Assembly: GCA_963851045.1 (NCBI GenBank)
Contig: CAWKNC010000002.1
Coordinates: 1,178,001 to 1,242,000, forward strand
From: WHSW01 sp963851045
GTDB taxonomy: Bacteria; Actinomycetota; Thermoleophilia; Solirubrobacterales; 70-9
DNA: 64,000 nucleotides
Reading direction: 5' to 3'
Shown here: positions 35,323-43,879 of the stretch, one piece after another
Layout: the number at the start of each line of letters is the position of its first letter
Position numbering within the stretch: the stretch's first letter is position 1
Notes under the pieces: model-generated
What the model saw: the letters and a program-made list of their open reading frames with translations, nothing else
Database searches by the model: none
Told to the model about the DNA's origin: nothing
Translations under genes and position numbers: made by a program

Positions 35323-36021
35323 GTGACGGACTTCCAAGTGGATCGCAAGGTCGGCGGCGGAACCGTCGTTCTCGCGGCAGTGCTCACGGCAGTTCTCATC
35401 GCTGGGACCGTCGCCATCGCCGACCAGGGCGACCGTAGTGCGAACGCCAGCGCCAAGAGCCAGATCAAGAAGCTCAAGAAGCAAATCGCGAAGGCCAATC
35501 GCAAGGCCGCGAACGCCGAGAAGATCGCCGCCCGGGCACTCGATACGGCCGAGGAGACTTCGAAGCAAACCGGACCTCAGGGTCAGCAGGGTCCCGCGGG
35601 TCCCCAGGGCACTCCGGGCGCTCCCGGAGCCGACGGCCTCGCCCCGAACGACTCCGGCTTCAACGCCGCGACGGTGCAGACCGCTCTCGCGCCGCCCCAG
35701 AACCTCGGCGGACCCAGCGCAACGCTGACCGTCGGTCCGAACGGAGGGTTCGTGCAGTTCTTCGCCTCCGCTGACGTCAGCACAACCGACGGAGCGTCCA
35801 CGTGCCAGGGCGTGATCACCTCGCCGGCGCTGACCGGCAACATCGTCGTCTTCACGGCCTCCAACACAGGGGCGGGATTCGTGACCAGCTCCGGCGGCAC
35901 GCCGCCGGTCAGGTTCGTGGCGGCGGGCACCCACACGTTCCGCCTCGACTACGGCGAGACCGCCGGCGCCGGGCCCTGCCAGTTCAAGAATCGCCTGATC
36001 TCGATCGCCCTGTTCGACTGA
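35323..36021 (+). CDS. Collagen-like (Gly-X-Y) secreted or membrane-anchored protein 1
   Basis: A 232-residue protein from GTG 35323, with GGGAGG 9 nt upstream. A hydrophobic segment TVVLAAVLTAVLIAGTVAIA (about 15-34) is an uncleaved anchor or signal. A Lys/Ala-rich coiled coil (IKKLKKQIAKANRKAANAEK) precedes a short collagen-like stretch of seven or eight Gly-X-Y triplets from GPQGQQGPAGPQG. A beta-rich C-terminal domain of about 120 residues resembles a trimeric head. Likely a surface or envelope stalk protein; its partner is unknown. A second such gene lies at 50233. Confidence 0.85.
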   Translation: MTDFQVDRKVGGGTVVLAAVLTAVLIAGTVAIADQGDRSANASAKSQIKKLKKQIAKANRKAANAEKIAARALDTAEETSKQTGPQGQQGPAGPQGTPGAPGADGLAPNDSGFNAATVQTALAPPQNLGGPSATLTVGPNGGFVQFFASADVSTTDGASTCQGVITSPALTGNIVVFTASNTGAGFVTSSGGTPPVRFVAAGTHTFRLDYGETAGAGPCQFKNRLISIALFD

Positions 36022-36036
36022 GCCAGGCGCTGGTCC

Positions 36037-36972
36037 CTACGACGGCGCCACGGAGCCGCGGATTGCCGCTGCGGTCACGCTCGCGGCCACCGTTCCGACC
36101 GCGAGCGCGACGAAGCGGTGCACGGCCGACGGCTCTCCGGACGCTAAGCAGAACGCCACGTCACCGTCCACGTCTGAGAACACTGGATCGATCGCGCGGG
36201 CGATCCCAGCCGACGCCATCCGGGCAACCCGGGCGCATTCGGGCTTGTCGAGCGGCGCGTCGGTCATCACACAGACGAGCGTCGTATTGCGCTCCTCGAG
36301 CCGCGTCCAGTCTGGAACCGCGTTCATCGCCGCGAGCGTCGCAGCGGTTGACCGGGGTGGTTCGTCACCGGCGCCGACGCCGGCGAGCACCCCTCCGTCC
36401 GCACCGATCACGTCTCCGAAGGCGTTGACGACGGCAAGCGCGGCGACACGGTAGCCGAGCCCCGTCTCGGCAGCCGCGTAGCCGATCCCGGCCGGGGTGG
36501 CGCTCGCACGGCCCGCAATCTTGCCGACGGTGGCCCCCGTTCCGGCACCGACACGCCCGCACTCGGGCACACCCTCCACCGCAGCCTCGCACGCCGAGTA
36601 CCCGGCGTCGGAGTCCGGCCGTGCGTTCGGGCTCCCACTTCCCAGGTCGTAGATCACGGCCGCGGGAACGATCGGCACCAGTCCCGCCGGTGTCGCGTAC
36701 CCGAGGCCCTCGCGCTCGCACCAGCGCATCACCCCGTCGGCGGCCGCAAGTCCGTAGGCGCTGCCCCCCGCGAGCGATACCGCGGTGACCTCCGACGTGG
36801 CCGCGTACGGGCCAACGACATCCGTCTCCCGCGTCCCCGGCCCGCCGCCGCGAACGTCGACGCCGCCGCGTGAACCCGGCGGGGCGATCACCGCGGTGCA
36901 TCCGGTGGCTCCCTCGGAGTCGGTCCAGTGGCCGATCCGAAAGCCGTCCGGTGGCGGCGCCGGCTCGTTCAC
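36037..36972 (-). CDS. P1-family (DmpA-like, S58) aminopeptidase
   Basis: A 311-residue member of the DmpA/ornithine-acetyltransferase-fold peptidases. The family pattern is present: SLAGGSAYGLAAADGVMRW, RVGAGTGATVGK and NTTLVCVMTDA. In this family, self-cleavage occurs just before the nucleophile, here expected near Asn229/Thr230. It would act as an L-aminopeptidase or D-amidase on small peptides. The gene overlaps mutM by 4 nt and is downstream of it, an arrangement with no obvious functional link. Confidence 0.9.
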   Translation of the reverse strand: MNEPAPPPDGFRIGHWTDSEGATGCTAVIAPPGSRGGVDVRGGGPGTRETDVVGPYAATSEVTAVSLAGGSAYGLAAADGVMRWCEREGLGYATPAGLVPIVPAAVIYDLGSGSPNARPDSDAGYSACEAAVEGVPECGRVGAGTGATVGKIAGRASATPAGIGYAAAETGLGYRVAALAVVNAFGDVIGADGGVLAGVGAGDEPPRSTAATLAAMNAVPDWTRLEERNTTLVCVMTDAPLDKPECARVARMASAGIARAIDPVFSDVDGDVAFCLASGEPSAVHRFVALAVGTVAASVTAAAIRGSVAPS

Positions 36973-37868
36973 CTGTGACGGCGCGGGCGCCGGCGAAGCC
37001 GCACCTGGCAGTTGGGACAGAAGTAGGTTGAGCGCCCGCCGACGACGATCCGCCTGATCGTCTCACCACAGCGCAGGCAGTCCTCACCCTCGCGCGTGTG
37101 CACGAGGAACTCATCCTGCATCGAGCCGCGCTCGCCGCGGGCGTCGCGGTAGTCGTCGATCGACGAACCGCCATGGGCAAGCCCCGCCTCGAGCGCGCCG
37201 ACGATCCCGTCGACAAGCTCCTCGGCGTGTTCGAGGCGCATCGATCCAGCCGGCGAGAGCGGGTGCAGGTGGGCGCGCCAGAGCGCCTCGTCGGCGTAGA
37301 TGTTGCCGATCCCCGCCACCATCGCCTGATTGAGCAGAAACGACTTGAGCGGCGCCGTACGCCCGGCGGCGACCTCGAGCAGATGGGCCGGCGTCAGACC
37401 CTCCTCGAGCGGCTCGACCCCAAGCCGCGAGGCGAAGTAGCCGTCGACAGCTCCCTCGTCGAGGACCTCCCCATGCCCAAAGCGGCGCGGATCGGTGAAC
37501 CAGAGCTCACTTCCATCGTCGAGTCGCAGTCGCGCGCGCAGATGGCGAGCATCGGCGTCGGCCTCGTAAAGGCGTGCCATGCCGAGCCGGCCGGCCGGCT
37601 CCTCCTCATCGCCTTGGCGAATGAGGATGTTGCCGGTCATCCGCAGGTGCATCACCAACGCCGAGCCGTCGTCGAGCGTCAGAACCAGGTACTTGCCGCG
37701 GCGCCCAACATCCTCGATTCGCCGTCCCGCCAGCCGCTCCTCGACCTGCGCAGGCAGCAGCGGCCGAGTCCAGCGCTCGTCGAGCACCTCCGCATCGCTG
37801 ATCGTGCGGCCCGCAACCTCAGGCGCGAGCTGGCGGCGGATCGTCTCGACTTCGGGCAACTCCGGCAT
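36969..37868 (-). CDS. mutM: Formamidopyrimidine-DNA glycosylase
   Basis: A 299-residue base-excision repair enzyme. Start ATG 37868 gives the essential N-terminal MPELPEVETIRR, whose Pro2 becomes the catalytic nucleophile after Met removal; Glu3 and Lys59 are in place. The C-terminal zinc finger CLRCG...YFCPNCQ is intact. The frame is open upstream, but the conserved N terminus fixes the start. It removes 8-oxoguanine and ring-opened purines. Confidence 0.96.
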   Translation of the reverse strand: MPELPEVETIRRQLAPEVAGRTISDAEVLDERWTRPLLPAQVEERLAGRRIEDVGRRGKYLVLTLDDGSALVMHLRMTGNILIRQGDEEEPAGRLGMARLYEADADARHLRARLRLDDGSELWFTDPRRFGHGEVLDEGAVDGYFASRLGVEPLEEGLTPAHLLEVAAGRTAPLKSFLLNQAMVAGIGNIYADEALWRAHLHPLSPAGSMRLEHAEELVDGIVGALEAGLAHGGSSIDDYRDARGERGSMQDEFLVHTREGEDCLRCGETIRRIVVGGRSTYFCPNCQVRLRRRPRRHR

Positions 37869-37898
37869 CACCTCAATCATGGCTGCTATCAACGTGCG

Positions 37899-38396
37899 AT
37901 GAAGATCGTCGACGCCGCGCCCGAGCACCTCGACGCCATCGCGGACATCTATCGCCACTACGTCGAGAGCACTCCCATCACCTTTGACCTGATCGAGCCG
38001 GACCCCGCCCATTGGCGCCAGGAGCTTGCCGCCCTCGACTCCGAGCGCGGCTACTTCTTCCTCGTCGCTCTTGATGACGACGATGCGGTGCTTGGGTATG
38101 CGAAGAGCGCCAGGTTCCGTGAACGCGCCGCCTACGACACCACCTGCGAGACCTCGATCTACGTCGACCCGGCAGCACAGGGCAACGGCGTCGGCTCAGC
38201 CCTCTACTCGCGTCTGATCGCGCATCTCGAGGGTTCCTCGGCGCGACTCGCCGTCGGCGGCATGACCGAGCCCAACCCGGCAAGCGCGGCCCTTCATGAG
38301 TCGCTCGGGTTCACCAAGGTCGGGACCTTCGTGGGCGTCGGCGTCAAGTTCGACAAGCCCTGGGACGTGACCTGGTATCAGCGCGCCGTCACCTGA
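37899..38396 (+). CDS. GNAT N-acetyltransferase, phosphinothricin/amino-acid acetyltransferase-like
   Basis: A 165-residue protein from ATG 37899. IADIYRHYVESTPITFD and ETSIYVDPAAQGNGVGSALYSRL, then GGMTEPNPASAALHESLGFTKVGTF and WYQR near the C terminus, match the PAT/YncA branch of GNAT enzymes. This branch acetylates methionine-sulfoximine- or phosphinothricin-like amino acids. It is divergent from mutM across 30 nt and convergent with xerD. Confidence 0.9.
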   Translation: MKIVDAAPEHLDAIADIYRHYVESTPITFDLIEPDPAHWRQELAALDSERGYFFLVALDDDDAVLGYAKSARFRERAAYDTTCETSIYVDPAAQGNGVGSALYSRLIAHLEGSSARLAVGGMTEPNPASAALHESLGFTKVGTFVGVGVKFDKPWDVTWYQRAVT

Positions 38397-38403
38397 GAGG
38401 GCG

Positions 38404-39381
38404 CTACGTGGTCGCCCGCGGGTGGGCCTTGAAGTAGACCTCCTTGATCCGCTCGCGTGAGAGATGCGTGTAGAGCTGCGTCGTGGCGACGTCGGCGTGG
38501 CCGAGCATCTCCTGGACCGAGCGCAGGTCGCATCCGCCGGACAGCAGATGCGTCGCGAACGTGTGGCGCAGCGTATGCGGGCTCATCTTGCCCTCGAGGC
38601 CGGCCGCCTTCGCGTGGCGCTGGATGATCTTGTAGAGACCCTGGCGAGTCAGCGACCCACCGCGGAAGTTGACGAACAGCTTGCGTTCGAGCCGTTCACC
38701 GACGATCTGCGAGCGCCCGGTGCGCAGGTAGCGGTCGATCGCTCGCGCGGCCTCGCGGCCCAGCGGCACGATCCGTTCCTTCGAGCCCTTCCCGTGCGGT
38801 CGCACGAAGCCGCGACGCAGGTCGACATCTCCGATCTCGAGCCCGATCGCCTCGGAAGCGCGCAGGCCGCAGCCGTACATGACCTCGAGCAGGGCACGAT
38901 CGCGAAGGCTGATCGGATCGGGGTCCCGCGCACTGTCGAGCAGCTTCCCGACCTCCGCCTGGCTGAGCACCTGCGGCAGCTTGCGGCTCTTCGCGGGCGG
39001 CGTCAGCGTCGCCGTCGGATCGTCGGCGATCAGGTCCTCCCGACGCAGGTGGCGATAGAAGGAGCGCAGGCATGCCGTCTTGCGGCTGATCGTCGCCGGC
39101 GAGCACGCGGGCCGGCCCCCGCTTCCGTCGTCCGCCGGCGCAACTCCGGTGGCCAGGTCGGCGAGGAAGTCGGCGACATCGCTGCGCTCAACCTCAATCG
39201 CGTCGCGATCACGCAGAGCGAGAAACGTCCCGAACTGCAGAAGGTCGGTCCGGTACGCGTCGAGCGTATTGCGGGCCAGGCCGCGCTCGAACTCGAGATG
39301 AGCGATGAAGTCGAGGACCAGGGCCTCAAAGCGCGCGTCGGTGGTCGGCGCGGCGGTGGGCTTTGGGACGGCGATGGCCAT
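38404..39381 (-). CDS. xerD: Tyrosine recombinase XerD/XerC-type
   Basis: About 325 residues from ATG 39381 (a GTG at 39399 is possible). The N-terminal SAM-like domain contains LEFERGLARNTLDAYRTDL. The catalytic residues R-K-H-R-H-Y are visible at about 174, 198, 269, 272, 295 and 304 (GLRASE, HGKGSK, HTLRHTFATHLL, GHADVATTQLYTHL). The size and motifs fit the Xer pair that resolves chromosome dimers rather than a phage integrase. It is the last gene of the tlyA-xerD run. Confidence 0.94.
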   Translation of the reverse strand: MAIAVPKPTAAPTTDARFEALVLDFIAHLEFERGLARNTLDAYRTDLLQFGTFLALRDRDAIEVERSDVADFLADLATGVAPADDGSGGRPACSPATISRKTACLRSFYRHLRREDLIADDPTATLTPPAKSRKLPQVLSQAEVGKLLDSARDPDPISLRDRALLEVMYGCGLRASEAIGLEIGDVDLRRGFVRPHGKGSKERIVPLGREAARAIDRYLRTGRSQIVGERLERKLFVNFRGGSLTRQGLYKIIQRHAKAAGLEGKMSPHTLRHTFATHLLSGGCDLRSVQEMLGHADVATTQLYTHLSRERIKEVYFKAHPRATT

Positions 39382-39429
39382 GGCGCCGGTTTCTCCCACC
39401 CGGCCGCCGCACCTGCCGGTGCAACGCGA

Positions 39430-39951
39430 CTACCGCAGTGACTCGCGCAGCAGCATCAACCCGATCAAGGTCTTCGAGTCGATGCACTCGGCGATCGCGC
39501 CATCGAGATCCGCGAGCGGCCAGGCGACGATCTCGATTCGCTCCTCGGGATCGGGCTCGTGGTCTTCCACCTCTTGAAGACCGGTGGCAAAGAAGACCGT
39601 TACCTCCTCCTCGGCAAAGCCGGGCGAGGTGTAAAAGCGCTTGACCTCGCTCCACTCGCGAGCGCGTCGACCGATCTCCTCGACCAACTCGCGCTTCGCG
39701 CACTCAAGATGGGATTCGCCTTCGACATCGAGCTTGCCCGCCGGCAACTCCAGCAGCTGCGGTTCACCGACCGCCTCGCGCGGCTGGCGCACAAGCCAGA
39801 CCACCTCGTCGTCGTAGGCGGCAATCGCGACCGCGCCGGGATGAGTGGCCATCTCGCGGTCGGCTTCCTCACCGTCCTTGTAGCGAAAGCGATCGACGCG
39901 GACATTGATGATCGTGCCCTCGTAGACCGTCCTCGAATCGATCCGTTCCAT
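39430..39951 (-). CDS. Nudix hydrolase (ADP-ribose pyrophosphatase-like)
   Basis: A 173-residue Nudix protein. The box GKLDVEGESHLECAKREL followed by VEEIG matches G-x5-E-x7-REUxEExGU, and YTSPGFAEEEVTVFFA is typical of ADP-ribose pyrophosphatases. It would hydrolyse ADP-ribose or related dinucleotides. Its place directly before xerD matches the Rv1700-xerD order in Mycobacterium tuberculosis. Confidence 0.92.
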   Translation of the reverse strand: MERIDSRTVYEGTIINVRVDRFRYKDGEEADREMATHPGAVAIAAYDDEVVWLVRQPREAVGEPQLLELPAGKLDVEGESHLECAKRELVEEIGRRAREWSEVKRFYTSPGFAEEEVTVFFATGLQEVEDHEPDPEERIEIVAWPLADLDGAIAECIDSKTLIGLMLLRESLR

Positions 39952-39961
39952 CTCGCGACCT

Positions 39962-41029
39962 CTACCCGTCGATCGCTGCCGCCAACGCGCGGCCGGCCGC
40001 GAGCGGTGAGGCGAAGAACAGCGGGTCGTCGTCTATGGACCGGCCCATGGTCGTCGTCGGCAGACCGCTGGCCGCGTACCCGCCGAGGTCGATTCGCTGT
40101 ACCGCGAGATCATGGCGGCCGGTGCAGATCTCGATCAGGTCGTCGAGCGCAGCCTGCGCCGATCCGCCCTCGGGCGCCCTCTCCCCGAGCAGGGGCCACC
40201 CCTCGATCTCGGCCTCGGGCACCGGCACTCGCACCGGCGCGAGCAGCATCTCCAAGACCGTCGCCGTGTGATGGCTGAGCCCCCGATGGCGGGGTCGCTC
40301 GTCGGTGCTCGACATCCGCGCGCAAAGAAGCGTCGGCATCTCAAGCGCCAGGGCTGCGTGCGCGGCGTCGAGCGCCGCCATTCCCCCGTGTCCCAGCCAG
40401 CTGGCCGAACCGAGGATGCCGGGCCCGGGCCCCACCACAACCGCATCCCATTCCAGCCGCCGGGCCGCCGCATCGATGGCCCCGGCCACAGAAATCGCCT
40501 CGTGCTCGCCGCCGTAGGCAGCGCCGGCGGTGATGTGGCCGCAGATCAAGCCGCGATCGCGCAGCTCGACGAGATCGCGCGACATCCCTCCGGGAAGCGC
40601 CGCGCCGGCGCCCTGAACGAAGCCCACGCGCAGGGCGTGGCCGGCCTGGTGCGCCGCCCACGCCAGCGGCGCGAGGTGTCCGTGCAAGGAGATCACCGCC
40701 ACCGGCGGTTTCGGCCCGCTGCTCTGGCCATCGGGCTCGGCCACCTCCACCGGCTCGACGGGGTGCTGGAGCGGGCTGTAGTTGAGCTTCATCACGTGCT
40801 CTGACACCGATCCTGCGGCCTCGAGCCCGCGGGTGAGATTCACGAGCAGGATGTCGAAGCCGCCAGAACCGAGCCCGAGGTCGAGCGCCTCGACGTTGAC
40901 AACGACCTCATCGCCCATCTCGGCGGAACCGACAAGGCCGTCGTCGGCCCATGCGCGGCGACGTTCGCCGTCGATCTCGACCTCGAGCGGCTCGATGCCG
41001 ACGACCCTTCCTCGGCGCAGCTTCAGCAC
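39962..41029 (-). CDS. DUF3866 family protein
   Basis: A 355-residue protein read from GTG 41029, supported by GGAGG 6 nt upstream. The start lies 1 nt after the peptidase stop. The sequence has an N-terminal beta segment LKLRRGRVVGIEPLEVEIDG and a conserved middle LISLHGHLAPLAWAAHQAG-like block, then VVGPGPGILGSASWLGHGG and RHRGLSHHTATVLEMLL with possible metal-binding histidines. It has no signal peptide. The biochemical role is unknown, but the family is confined largely to Gram-positives, where it often neighbours peptidase, Nudix and xerD genes. Confidence 0.85.
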   Translation of the reverse strand: MLKLRRGRVVGIEPLEVEIDGERRRAWADDGLVGSAEMGDEVVVNVEALDLGLGSGGFDILLVNLTRGLEAAGSVSEHVMKLNYSPLQHPVEPVEVAEPDGQSSGPKPPVAVISLHGHLAPLAWAAHQAGHALRVGFVQGAGAALPGGMSRDLVELRDRGLICGHITAGAAYGGEHEAISVAGAIDAAARRLEWDAVVVGPGPGILGSASWLGHGGMAALDAAHAALALEMPTLLCARMSSTDERPRHRGLSHHTATVLEMLLAPVRVPVPEAEIEGWPLLGERAPEGGSAQAALDDLIEICTGRHDLAVQRIDLGGYAASGLPTTTMGRSIDDDPLFFASPLAAGRALAAAIDG

Positions 41030-41030
41030 G

Positions 41031-42158
41031 CTAAACCTCCGCTCCGACCGCGGCCAGCTCGACGATGGCCTCGCAGACCGCCAGCATCTCGCCCAGCTGC
41101 GCGGCGCCGACGCTCTCGCTCGGCGTGTGGTTGTCGGTGGTGCCGTTGGCGAGCAGCACGGCATCGAAGCCGCGCGCCAGAAGCGCGTTCGCGTCGGAGC
41201 CGCCACCGGTGGCCACCTCACGCGCCGTGATCCCACAGCGTTCAAGGGCCGACCGGGCCAGCTGCACACCGGCCGAAGCGGACGCCTGGCGATAGCCCCG
41301 AAAGACCTCGTCCACGTCCACGTCGACGTCCACTCCGAGCTCGCTGGCCGCCCAGGTGCAGGCATCGATGATCGCCGCCGTCGCCGCCGCGACCTTGGTC
41401 TCATCGAGCGAACGCGCCTCGCACTCGAGACGACACGCGCCCGCGACCACGTTCGAGGCCACCCCGCCGGCGATCACACCTGCGTTTGCGGTGGTCTCAT
41501 CGTCGAGGCGGCCAAGGTCCATCCGCACGATCGCCGCCGCCGCAGCCTCGATCGCCGAGCGCCCATCCTCCGGTCGGATGCCGGCATGTGCCTCGACGCC
41601 CTCGAACTCGGCGACTATCCGCTGGTAGGTCGGTGCCGAGGTGATCACTTCACCGATCGGCGTCGCATGGTCGAGAACGAACCCTTGCGTGGAGCGCAGC
41701 CCACCCACGTCGACTTCCTTCGCCCCCCTCAGGCCGTCCTCCTCGGCGACGGTGAAGACCAGCTCGACGCCCGCTTCGCGCGGCAATGCCGCCGCCCGGG
41801 CCGCGAGCTCGACCAGCACGGCCACCGCCGCCTTGTTGTCGGCTCCGAGGATCGTCTCGCCGCGACTGCGAAACACCCCGTCGGTGAGCTCGACCTCGAT
41901 TCGGCCGGCCTCGGGAACGGTGTCGAGGTGGGCGAAGAACGCGATCCACCGCTCCCCCGTTCCCGGAACCCGTGCGATCAGATTGCCCGCGCCGGCGCGC
42001 GCGGGCTCGGCACGGTCGTCCTCAACGACCTCGACGCCCATCTCCTGCAGTTCCGCGAGAACGTCATCGGCGACAGCGCGCTCCGAGCCGGTTGGGCTCG
42101 GCGTCTCGCACAGACGCACAAAACGCTCGAGCAGCCGATCGGGGGGCGCAAAGCTCAC
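41031..42158 (-). CDS. M20-family metallopeptidase (PepT/tripeptidase-like)
   Basis: A 375-residue di-zinc aminopeptidase. It has HLDTVPEAG, the bridging-Asp segment LGADNKAAVAVLVE, the general-base pair EEDGLRGAKE, GFVLDHATPIG and the distal NHTPSE metal ligand. It includes the lid/dimerisation insert (about 175-285). The start is GTG 42158. It would trim small peptides in the cytoplasm. It lies 32 nt after pyrG. Confidence 0.9.
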   Translation of the reverse strand: MSFAPPDRLLERFVRLCETPSPTGSERAVADDVLAELQEMGVEVVEDDRAEPARAGAGNLIARVPGTGERWIAFFAHLDTVPEAGRIEVELTDGVFRSRGETILGADNKAAVAVLVELAARAAALPREAGVELVFTVAEEDGLRGAKEVDVGGLRSTQGFVLDHATPIGEVITSAPTYQRIVAEFEGVEAHAGIRPEDGRSAIEAAAAAIVRMDLGRLDDETTANAGVIAGGVASNVVAGACRLECEARSLDETKVAAATAAIIDACTWAASELGVDVDVDVDEVFRGYRQASASAGVQLARSALERCGITAREVATGGGSDANALLARGFDAVLLANGTTDNHTPSESVGAAQLGEMLAVCEAIVELAAVGAEV

Positions 42159-42190
42159 CCAGGCAAGGCTAGTTACCGCGCGCCCAGCAG

Positions 42191-43879
42191 CTAGGTGTCG
42201 CTGCGAGCCTTGAGCTCGTCGACGTTGACCGCGTCGGAGATCTCGCTCTCCTCGGTCGGTGGGCCCTCCCCGCGCTCGGCAGCGAGCTGCGAGGCGGCGC
42301 CCACGAACTCGCGAAACAGCGGCTCGGGACGGTTGGGGCGTGAGTTGAACTCCGGGTGAAACTGCGAGGCGACGAAGAACGGGTGGTCGGGCAGCTCGAC
42401 GATCTCCACGAGGCGCTCGTCCGGTGAGGTACCGCCGCAGACCATGCCCTCGTCCTCGAGCCGGCGGCGCAGCTGATTGTTGACCTCAAAACGGTGGCGG
42501 TGGCGCTTGTAGATCACGGCCTCGCCGTAGATCTCGCGGGCGCGCGTGTCGTCGTGGAGCTTCACCGGGTCGGCGCCGAGGCGCATCGTGCCGCCCATGT
42601 CGGAGACCTCCTTTTGCTCCGGCAGCAGGTCGACGACCGGGAACGGAGTCTCGGGATCGAACTCGGTTGAGTTCGCACCGTCCATGCCCGCCACATGGCG
42701 GGCGAACTCGGCGACTGCAATCTGCATCCCGAGGCAAATCCCCAAGAGCGGGATGCCGCGTTCACGCGCGATCCGCGTGGCCTCGATCTTGCCCTCGATG
42801 CCGCGCTCGCCGAAACCGCCGGGAATCAGGATTCCGTCGGCCCAATCGGCGATCTGCTCGGGATCGAAGTTCTCGGAGTCGACGAGCTCGACCTCGACGT
42901 TGGTGTCGTGGGCATAGCCGCCATGCACCAGCGCCTCGATGACCGACTTGTAAGCGTCGGCAAGCTGCACGTACTTGCCGACGAGCGCGATCCGCGTCGT
43001 GCCCTCGCAGGCGTCGGCGCGGCGCATCAGCGTCTCCCATTGCTCGAGGTCCGGCGCCGGAGCCTCGATCGCGAAGTGGTCGAGCACGAGGTCGTCCACG
43101 CCCTCGGCGCGGTAGACGAGCGGCACCTTGTAGATGTTGTCGACGTCGCGGGCGGAGATCACGGCCTCCACGGGGACGCTCGCAAAGAGGGCGATCTTCT
43201 TGCGGATCTCGCGATCGAGTCCCTGCTCGGAGCGGCAAAGAAGCGCGTGAGGCTGGATACCGATGCGGCGCAGCTCGTTGACCGAGTGCTGGGTCGGCTT
43301 CGTCTTCAACTCCCCCGCATGGCCGATGTACGGGACCAGCGTCAGGTGCAGGAACATGCAGCGCTTGGGCCCAAGCTCTGAGTAGAGCTGGCGGATCGCC
43401 TCGAGGAACGGCAGTGACTCGATGTCGCCCACGGTTCCGCCAATCTCGGTGATCACGAAGTCGACGGCCTGGCTCTCCGCGACGATCAGGATCCGCTGCT
43501 TGATCTCGTCGGTGATGTGGGGAATCACCTGGACGGTCGCGCCGAGGTAGTCGCCACGCCGCTCGCGGCGAATGACCGAGTTGTAGACGGCGCCGGCCGT
43601 GACGTTCGACGCTCGCGAGGTGTTGTGGTCTGTAAAGCGCTCGTAGTGGCCGAGATCGAGGTCGGTCTCAGCACCGTCCTCAGTCACGAAGACCTCGCCA
43701 TGCTGGAAGGGACTCATCGTCCCCGGGTCGATGTTGATGTAGGGATCGAACTTCTGGATTTGAACCCGGAAGCCGCGCGAGACCAGCAGACGCCCGATCG
43801 ATGCTGCAGCGATCCCCTTGCCCAGTGAGGAGACCACGCCGCCGGTGACGAAGATGAAGCGTGTTTCGCCCGGCTTCAT
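42191..43879 (-). CDS. pyrG: CTP synthase
   Basis: A 562-residue amidoligase that converts UTP to CTP using glutamine. The synthetase domain opens FIFVTGGVVSSLGKGIAAASIG and has DPYINIDPGTMSPFQHGEVFVTEDGAETDLDLGHYERF-type conservation. The glutaminase domain has the nucleophile Cys in PLLGICLGMQ and the His/Glu pair in SQFHPEF. ATG 43879 overlaps the upstream transferase stop by 4 nt. The C-terminal tail is acidic. Placed after steB and a PNPT-like gene, it matches the actinobacterial locus except for the inserted PNPT. Confidence 0.97.
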   Translation of the reverse strand: MKPGETRFIFVTGGVVSSLGKGIAAASIGRLLVSRGFRVQIQKFDPYINIDPGTMSPFQHGEVFVTEDGAETDLDLGHYERFTDHNTSRASNVTAGAVYNSVIRRERRGDYLGATVQVIPHITDEIKQRILIVAESQAVDFVITEIGGTVGDIESLPFLEAIRQLYSELGPKRCMFLHLTLVPYIGHAGELKTKPTQHSVNELRRIGIQPHALLCRSEQGLDREIRKKIALFASVPVEAVISARDVDNIYKVPLVYRAEGVDDLVLDHFAIEAPAPDLEQWETLMRRADACEGTTRIALVGKYVQLADAYKSVIEALVHGGYAHDTNVEVELVDSENFDPEQIADWADGILIPGGFGERGIEGKIEATRIARERGIPLLGICLGMQIAVAEFARHVAGMDGANSTEFDPETPFPVVDLLPEQKEVSDMGGTMRLGADPVKLHDDTRAREIYGEAVIYKRHRHRFEVNNQLRRRLEDEGMVCGGTSPDERLVEIVELPDHPFFVASQFHPEFNSRPNRPEPLFREFVGAASQLAAERGEGPPTEESEISDAVNVDELKARSDT

